64,000 nucleotides of DNA from Maratus speciosus (lineage: Eukaryota; Arthropoda; Arachnida; Araneae; Salticidae): the NCBI GenBank assembly GCA_963932465.1, contig OZ010792.1:19795701-19859700 (forward strand), written 5' to 3'. The position numbers and the translations under genes were made by a program. Numbering within the stretch: the first letter of the stretch is position 1; every line of letters starts with the position of its first letter. Of this stretch, positions 57,866 through 64,000 are shown piece after piece. The notes beneath the pieces were generated by a model, which saw only the letters and a list, made by a program, of their open reading frames with translations, had not been told where the DNA came from and made no database searches.

Positions 57866-58734
57866 CACTGGTTATCAAAAATTAAGGAAAAGTCACAAAA
57901 TGCTAATTTTCAAATACGCGAACACTCAAAAGGAAACAATGTAATTCGAGTAATTACTATCTCTACAACACAGCTAGCCCATATAACATCTCATTCATGT
58001 CGCACATGGTCACAAGAGTCACAGTCACTACAGTGAAACAAAAAAATAGGAAATTCCATACATCTCATTATGAGTCTCAAATGATCCCTATATGTGACTC
58101 CACTGAGACGTCACTATGACTGCTACTTTGCGACGAGTCACCATGTGACTTTACAATGTAGTTACATTGTGACTCTCATGTGACTGTCATCTGTAGACTC
58201 AATTTTAAAGTCATCGTGCACGCTGCATTGTGATAAGTTACCAAATAATGTCACATTAAAGTCACATGATGACTTTCAGGTGACAGAGAGACTACTGTGA
58301 AGTCACCATTGTGCTCTTTTGGGAAAAGTCTCCATGTGACTATAATATGATATTATTTGGTGACTTATCATAATGAACGTTCATGATGACTATGAAATTG
58401 AGTCTAAAAATGACAGTAACATGAGAGTCACAATTTAACTGCATTTTAAAGTCACCTGGTGACTCGTCACAAAGCAGCAGTCACATTGACTTCTCAGTGG
58501 AGTGACATATAGTGATCATTTGAGACTCATAATGAGATGTATGGAATTTCCTATTTTTTTGCTTCACTGTAGTCACTGTGACTCTTGTGACCATGTGTGA
58601 CATGAATGAGATGTTATATGGGCTAGATGTGTTGTAGAGATAGTAATTACTCGAATTATATTATTTCCTTTTGAGATTTCGCGTATTTGAAAATTAGCAT
58701 TTTGTGACTTTTCCTTAATTTTTGATAACCAGTG
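57866..58734. mobile_element. 869-bp near-perfect palindrome, mariner-type ends
   Basis: Ends CACTGGTTATCAAAAATTAA and TTAATTTTTGATAACCAGTG; TA on both sides (57864-57865, 58735-58736). Pairing runs almost the whole length of both arms, with a centre near 58290-58310 rich in GTCAC/GTGAC words. TA target and end sequence fit Tc1/mariner. It is not transposase-coding; the 84-codon frame at 58573-58827 is fortuitous. Confidence 0.9.
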
Positions 58735-58736
58735 TA

Positions 58737-59404
58737 CATTATTAAAAAAAAGGTGTGATGAAATATGCCAATGGTTTAAAAAATTGAAAACACTAGATGT
58801 TAAAGGTATATGTAAAAAGCACTCCAAGCGCTTTCGGCTAAACCTAAGCCATTGTGAAGGAGGAATACTAATGGAGAAAAAATTGACGTTGACTGATAAA
58901 CTATGACAGGAAACGTCTTCCAGAATGCCCGCAAGGAGTCGAAAACGTTAATAATGAAGGGGGAGGAGAGGGTAAAGAAAGCTCAATAACTCGGGAGGCC
59001 AGTAATATGAAGCAATTCAAACCAATGCGCGGAATTTGGTATGGTAAGACGCCATTACAACAATGAATAAATTTCTTGTTCGATTCGAAATTAATCATTT
59101 GGTATCGGTCAAGTGACCGGTTGTTGGTAAATTTAGTGTTAACTTACTATGAAATGGCAAACAAATAGGATTTCGTGTTTCACTGGGTTAAACCCGAGAA
59201 GTTTTCTGTTAATGCTGAAATTTAGTACACATTTAAATAACGTAGTCCAAAGCCGTCTATTGAACTACTGGGAAATATTGTTTAAAAGAGTTTTTCAAAG
59301 ATTTAAGATGTCCTGAATATTTCTCTGTATTTTCGTTTGAAGCGGGGCCTTATTTGCATTCATTGAATCTTCCTTTTCCCTAGAATCTAATCAATAGCCA
59401 TTTC
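58737..59404. other. No recognisable gene
   Basis: No match to other parts of the window. Confidence 0.4.
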
Positions 59405-60260
59405 ACCGTAAAACAAGAAAGAAAAAGTCATGCGTCAAGCATAGATTAGGAAACACTTTCCAACATATTCAGAATAGTGTAACAAAACTGCACCGTTTAA
59501 TAAGTTAAAACATTATGTCTATTTCAACCCTATGGAAACGCATAACACATTTGAAAACCCAATTTCAACTGTTACCATCTACAATCGGAAAATTATTCGA
59601 ATTTGTTCAGCAGAACTGTATACGATATATAAATTTATATCTATTAACTACATGCATGCCAAAATGTAGTTCACTTAAGAAATACATATAACTCAGTTGA
59701 AAATTCCCCTTCAGCAACTTCCTCTAATGAGGAGAATGGTAGGTGAATACTTTTGTGCAGCCCTGTATATGAGCTTATAGAATTTATACATAACGAGTAA
59801 CATGCAAAAAATTATTTAAATTGAAAAGCGCAAACCGAATTTTAAAACGCACACTCCAGCAATTATTACTGTAACCGATTTCTTTTGTGTGTCCCTGTAA
59901 ATGAATAAAAAATGCTATGAATGTCCTGTCCTAACGTAATCGTAGTAAAATTCAATGATTTATATCTGTTCCCATACATTTGAAATAGAATAATATCGTT
60001 AAAATACTCTGCTAACGATTTTCCCAGTATACCATAATGTAATGGAATACTTTTGAGTGCCCCTGTAAATGAACTATTAATCCTACATACTTCATATACA
60101 ATTCCAAACAAGCTTTGGTAAATCTAAATAACCTTTATCCATTGCATGAAAATCCGAGTATATTTACGGGAGTTAGAGCGTGGACACACGGACCGATGGC
60201 CAGACAAACCGACTGCATAAACACTTTTCAACTTTGTTGGAAAGTGTTAAAAAGACACGT
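59405..60260 (+). mobile_element. Satellite carrier R2, copy 3 (most complete)
   Basis: AACACTTTCCAACA (59452-59465) is the exact inverse of TGTTGGAAAGTGTT (60235-60248). Between them are diverged units of roughly 130-170 bp, each ending with a TTTTGTGCAGCCCTGTATATGA-like word (about 59598, 59747, 59877, 60046). A short GGAC/GGCCAGAC cap follows (about 60182-60207), then a hairpin AACACTTT (60220-60227)/AAAGTGTT (60241-60248). The order matches families B, X and F. The ends beyond the inverted repeat are not fixed. Confidence 0.75.
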
Positions 60261-61043
60261 TAGGCCAGATGTATCGAAAATTGTGGCTGTTTTTCATTGC
60301 TATGATAGATTCATTTATTTCATTTTGGTAAAAATATCGGCCAAATACGCAATTTGTATTTCCAATTCTTGAGAGTTATGCATCTTCTAATTTCACTTAT
60401 GCATGCAGTGCAACAAACGCGTAAGTGCACTTCTTTGACATAACCATCTTACTTCAGTACGCAGGAGGAGGGACAGATGCTGTTTATCAATAACTTCATA
60501 CATAAGTTTTAACACGTTGGGGGGGGGGGGGGGGTCAAGCAATAATGTCTCTGTAATATTGAATTCTCACCGGGATAATCGGAAAGTTTTATTTTAAAAT
60601 AAGGAAAAGCAATTTTTTTTTTAATAATACGAAGTTTGAAGTTAAATCGAAGTTAAATTTTACATGCTGACTTAAATCCGATGACAATGTAATATTATTC
60701 TGATTTTCGACGCTTACCATCTTATACATAGTTATATTAGACGAGAACACTCAAAAATTCGGATGGATTACCGTCAACAAGTTTAAGAAAGAGTTTTAGA
60801 CTTTAGAGTTTTTTAGCTTTTATAATTAAGTTTTATGTGTTTTTTAACGCTAAATAAAAAAATTACCTTCACTTTTAACCATCACTTCAGGATTTTTCGC
60901 AAATCGCAAGTTTCAAGGTTAAAAAATAGCGAAAAATCTGATACAGTACAAAGTCTAAAGTTCGGAATTCTCCAAAGTTCGGACTTTCCAGCGGCAGAAT
61001 TGAAGAAAGAAGTGAAAAAACAAAATTGTTGAAACAAAAAAAG
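60261..61043. other. No recognisable gene
   Basis: Contains a G16 run at 60519-60534. Nothing else recognisable. Confidence 0.45.
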
Positions 61044-61767
61044 GTCTAGAGCAGCGGTTCCCAACGTGGGGCGTACGCCCCACTGGCGGGCAATTCCAAA
61101 TTTGTTACTCAATCATTTGCTAAAAGTTTCTTTTGTCTTCATTTTTTTAAGTAATTTTGCAGACTAAACATAAATGAAATACAAGCAAAATTTAAAGATT
61201 AGATTTTTTTTATTGAATTTATGTTTCTTATCAAACATTTAAAGTAGATTTCACACTACAATAATTATATGAATAATCTTTTAAAAATTTTGACATGTTT
61301 TTTCTAGTATTTAAACTTTCTATAATTTTTCTGTTGATGGGTTTTAAAATTTTTCGTAAAAGTTTCGAGTTCTCCACTTCGATTCGCTCTGCTATATATC
61401 ACACGAAGAATCTTGTAATGGTGAAACTAGTTAAAAGTATATATAAATTTAACTGTCTTGAACATACTTAGCCTAACAAATATATGAAATATCTGAACGA
61501 GGTACTAGCAACTTTATAAAAATTATAAATCTTAAATAGTTTTATAAAAGGAAAGGGGTAGATAGTAAATATCAGGCATCCTACGCAGTAAATAAATTTA
61601 CATGATGTCATATATAATTTAAATTTTAAAATCAGATAATACATGGAAGAAAATTAACAATATCGGGGGAGGGAAACTGATAAAATGTTTTGTGATGGAA
61701 AATAATGGCTACGTAAATTTGATAAAGATGCGAATCATAAAATGATTCTTGTGCATTGTGCTATCTA

Positions 61768-62311
61768 CCGGGTGAGCAAAAAGTCCGTTTAAACTTTAAA
61801 AATTCATAAAAACTGAAAAAATAACCGAAATGAAAAACTGTTTGCAGGATTAGCATCTATAGGTCACGGGAATTTTTTAAGACAGAAATAAAAAATAACT
61901 CAAAAAACAGTCGACAAATGGCGCTGGTTCGTGCGATTTTGGTGGAAATATGCAAATGAAACGGCTATAAGAACTTGCGCTCCTAATCCAGAACTAGTCC
62001 ACGGAAAATAACTTCACTAACAAAGCTTTTATCCTTCATACTCAGCATCCTTGATCAAGTACACGGCTCACAACGGTGAACTAGTTCTGGATTAAGAGCG
62101 TAAGTTCTTATATCCGTTTCATTTGCATATTTCTACCGAAATTGGACAAACGAGCGCCATCTGTCGGCTGTTTTTTGAGTTATTTTTTATTTCTGTCTTT
62201 AAAGAAATCCCGTGATCTATAGATGCTAATCCTGCAAACAGTTTTTCATTTCGGTTAATTTTTCGGTTTTTATAAATTTTTAAAGTTTATACGGACTTTT
62301 TGCTCACCCGG
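61768..62311. mobile_element. 544-bp palindromic element, TA target, nested
   Basis: Ends CCGGGTGAGCAAAAAGTCCG and CGGACTTTTTGCTCACCCGG; TA at 61766-61767 and 62312-62313. Arms pair almost fully to a centre near 62010-62060, including GAACTAGTTCTGGATTA in both orientations. Mariner-type by target. Confidence 0.88.
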
Positions 62312-62643
62312 TATATAATGAAAATTTAGCACCCAAATCTTTTTCACCAACTTTTAATAAGTTATAAAAATTCATTATAAAATGTATGAATTTATCAATT
62401 TTAACGTTAAATGTGAGCCTCTCTTTATGATAGTTTGTGAAGATAAAAATGCAAACAGTAAAACACTTTTCTTTAACGATGCGGTAAGTTGGTAAAGTAC
62501 AGCAAAACTCTTTTTGGCACAAAGCCGAAGATGTATAACCTCATTGCATTTACAAAATTATGTTAAAAACGCATTCGTGACAAAATATTCACTTCTTTGC
62601 TAAGTTAAACAAGTTGGAAATTGCTCGTCAAACGTGGCAAATG

Positions 62644-63545
62644 AGGTGCGTTCGTACTATAACTAGTTTTATAATTATTTTTTGGACCCCATATTGTACT
62701 GAATGTATATTTTTTTGTGCTTCATAAGTGCATAGTCTGTAACATCATTAAAATGCACTTACAATAATTTTTTCCCCTTTCCCCGTAATGTAACGGAAAA
62801 CTTTTGACTGTCCCTGTAATTAAACTATACAATCGATTTTAATAAAATTTTAAATGGCTCGACAAAATTTTGCAGCAATTATACATTTAAAATTTCAGAC
62901 CATTCGGAAGGCTGTAAAATCATTAAAATGCATTTGCAATAATTTTTTCCCATTGGCCATAATGTAACGGAAAACTTTTGGGTGTCCCTGTAATTAAACT
63001 ATACATCCGATTTTCATAAAATTGGAAATGGCTCAACAAAATTTTGCAGCAATTATATATTAAAAATTTCAGACCATTCGGAAGGCTGTAAAATCATTAA
63101 AATGCATTTGCTATAATTTTTTCCCATTGGCCGTAATGTAACGGAAAACTTTTGGGTGTCCCTGTAATTAAACTATACATCCGATTTTCATAAAATTGGA
63201 AATGGCTCGACAAAATTTTGCAGCAATTATATATTAAAAATTTCAGACCATTCGGAAGTCTGTAACATCATTAAAATTCACTTGCAATAATTTTTCCCAT
63301 TGGCCGTAATGTAAAGAAAAACTTTTGACTGTCCCTGTAATTGAACTGTACATCCGATTTTCATAAAATTGGAAATGGCTCGACAAAATTTTGCAGCAAT
63401 TATATATTAAAAATTTCAGATCATTCGGTCGGGTAGTTTTTGCTCTGTTATATGCGGACGGACAGACGGACGGACAGACGGACAGACAGACGGACTGAAC
63501 GACGACTATAGGTGCTACGTATTTATATAATTACGAACGCACCTA
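62644..63545 (+). mobile_element. Satellite carrier, 174-bp unit, nested in hAT element
   Basis: Subterminal AGGTGCGTTCGTA (62644-62656) is the exact inverse of TACGAACGCACCT (63532-63544). Between them come four 174-175 bp units starting at 62737, 62912, 63086 and 63260, a GGACAGACGGACGGACAGAC microsatellite (about 63456-63495), and the hairpin TAGGTGC (63509-63515)/GCACCTA (63539-63545). The unit is clearly related to R2 units (ATTAAAATGC, TTTTTCCC, GTAATGTAA.GGAA, TGTCCCTGTAAT.AACTAT), but here the copies are nearly identical. No coding capacity. Confidence 0.85.
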
Positions 63546-63756
63546 AAAATGTGTAATGTATAGTTATTATTAAGACTCCATTACCGTTCCACTGTGTAAA
63601 TAGAGTTCACTTTTTAAATAATAAAAGGCATAATTTGCAGATTGGGGGGGAGGGGGGACATAGTGATTTTATAGAAGATTTGGTGGGGCGTGGACAATAA
63701 AAGGTTGGGAACCACTGGTCTAGAGCAAAGAAGCTTTATTACTGAATCTTAACTCA

Positions 63757-63992
63757 CACTGTAAAAAAAATACGACCAGTTTTCCTGTAGGAATCGGAAA
63801 AAAAGTTGCCCTTATTATACCGGAAAATTTTCCGACCTAGCTCGGAATAAAACCCGTAAAAAAAAGGAAATAGTCAATAAAACGGTATTTTACGGATTTT
63901 ATTCCGAGCTGGGTCGGAAATTTTTCTGGTACGATATGGGCAACTATTTTCCCGATTCCTGCAGGAAAACTGGTCGTATTTTTTTTACAGTG
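63757..63992. mobile_element. 236-bp palindromic MITE
   Basis: Ends CACTGTAAAAAAAATACGAC and GTCGTATTTTTTTTACAGTG; arms pair throughout (CCAGTTTTCCTG/CAGGAAAACTGG, GTCGGAAA/TTTCCGAC). Flanking CA on both sides may be a 2-bp duplication. Confidence 0.88.
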
Positions 63993-64000
63993 CATGTCTA

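Larger units (their letters stand above)
61052..63717. mobile_element. 2.67-kb hAT-ended non-autonomous element
   Basis: Left end CAGCGGTTCCCAACGTGGGG and right end inverse (GGTTGGGAACCACTG) with an exact 8-bp duplication GTCTAGAG (61044-61051, 63718-63725), all typical of hAT. Two later elements lie inside (61768-62311 and about 62640-63547). Removing them leaves about 1.2 kb without transposase. Confidence 0.9.

Overview
This is AT-rich animal DNA, very probably from an arthropod and perhaps an arachnid. That guess rests on the mix of BEL/Pao, Merlin, Helitron/Helentron-like, hAT, mariner and TTAA-type elements; no host gene fixes the taxon. I found no intact protein-coding gene, tRNA or rRNA. 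Every convincing coding match is a decayed transposon protein, and almost all other recognisable structure is mobile or tandemly repeated.

Layout. 1-5 kb: a Merlin transposase relic, a 335-bp TA-flanked palindrome and a dispersed repeat. 5-14.5 kb: a 146-bp tandem array, two relatives of one hAT-type element with 8-bp target duplications (one interrupted by a satellite-bearing element), and between them a 2.25-kb TTAA-flanked foldback element. 15-20.6 kb: a BEL/Pao retrotransposon on the minus strand, broken by four frameshifts and truncated at its 3' end. 22.5-39 kb: Helitron-like elements and satellite carriers nested in one another, with five kinds of tandem unit. 39-51 kb: dispersed repeats and several short palindromic elements with clear target duplications. 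51-53.8 kb: a decayed Ty3/gypsy pol interrupted by a 160-bp palindrome. 54-64 kb: a motif cluster, an 869-bp mariner-type palindrome, another satellite carrier and a 2.67-kb hAT-ended element holding two further elements.

The main discovery-type observation is an architecture repeated in at least five families that share no obvious sequence: a terminal hairpin, a short di- or tetranucleotide microsatellite, an array of about 145-175 bp units (or about double), and at the far end an inverted copy of one hairpin arm. This matches the non-autonomous Helentron-type elements described as DINE-1/HINE and mini-me in flies and the pearl elements of bivalves. The families here, and their role in seeding unrelated satellites within 64 kb, look worth describing.

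Nothing here works together as an operon or pathway. The biology is successive insertion: element boundaries, target duplications and unoccupied copies in the same window let several insertions be placed to within a base or two. All comparisons were made by eye, so identities are qualitative.
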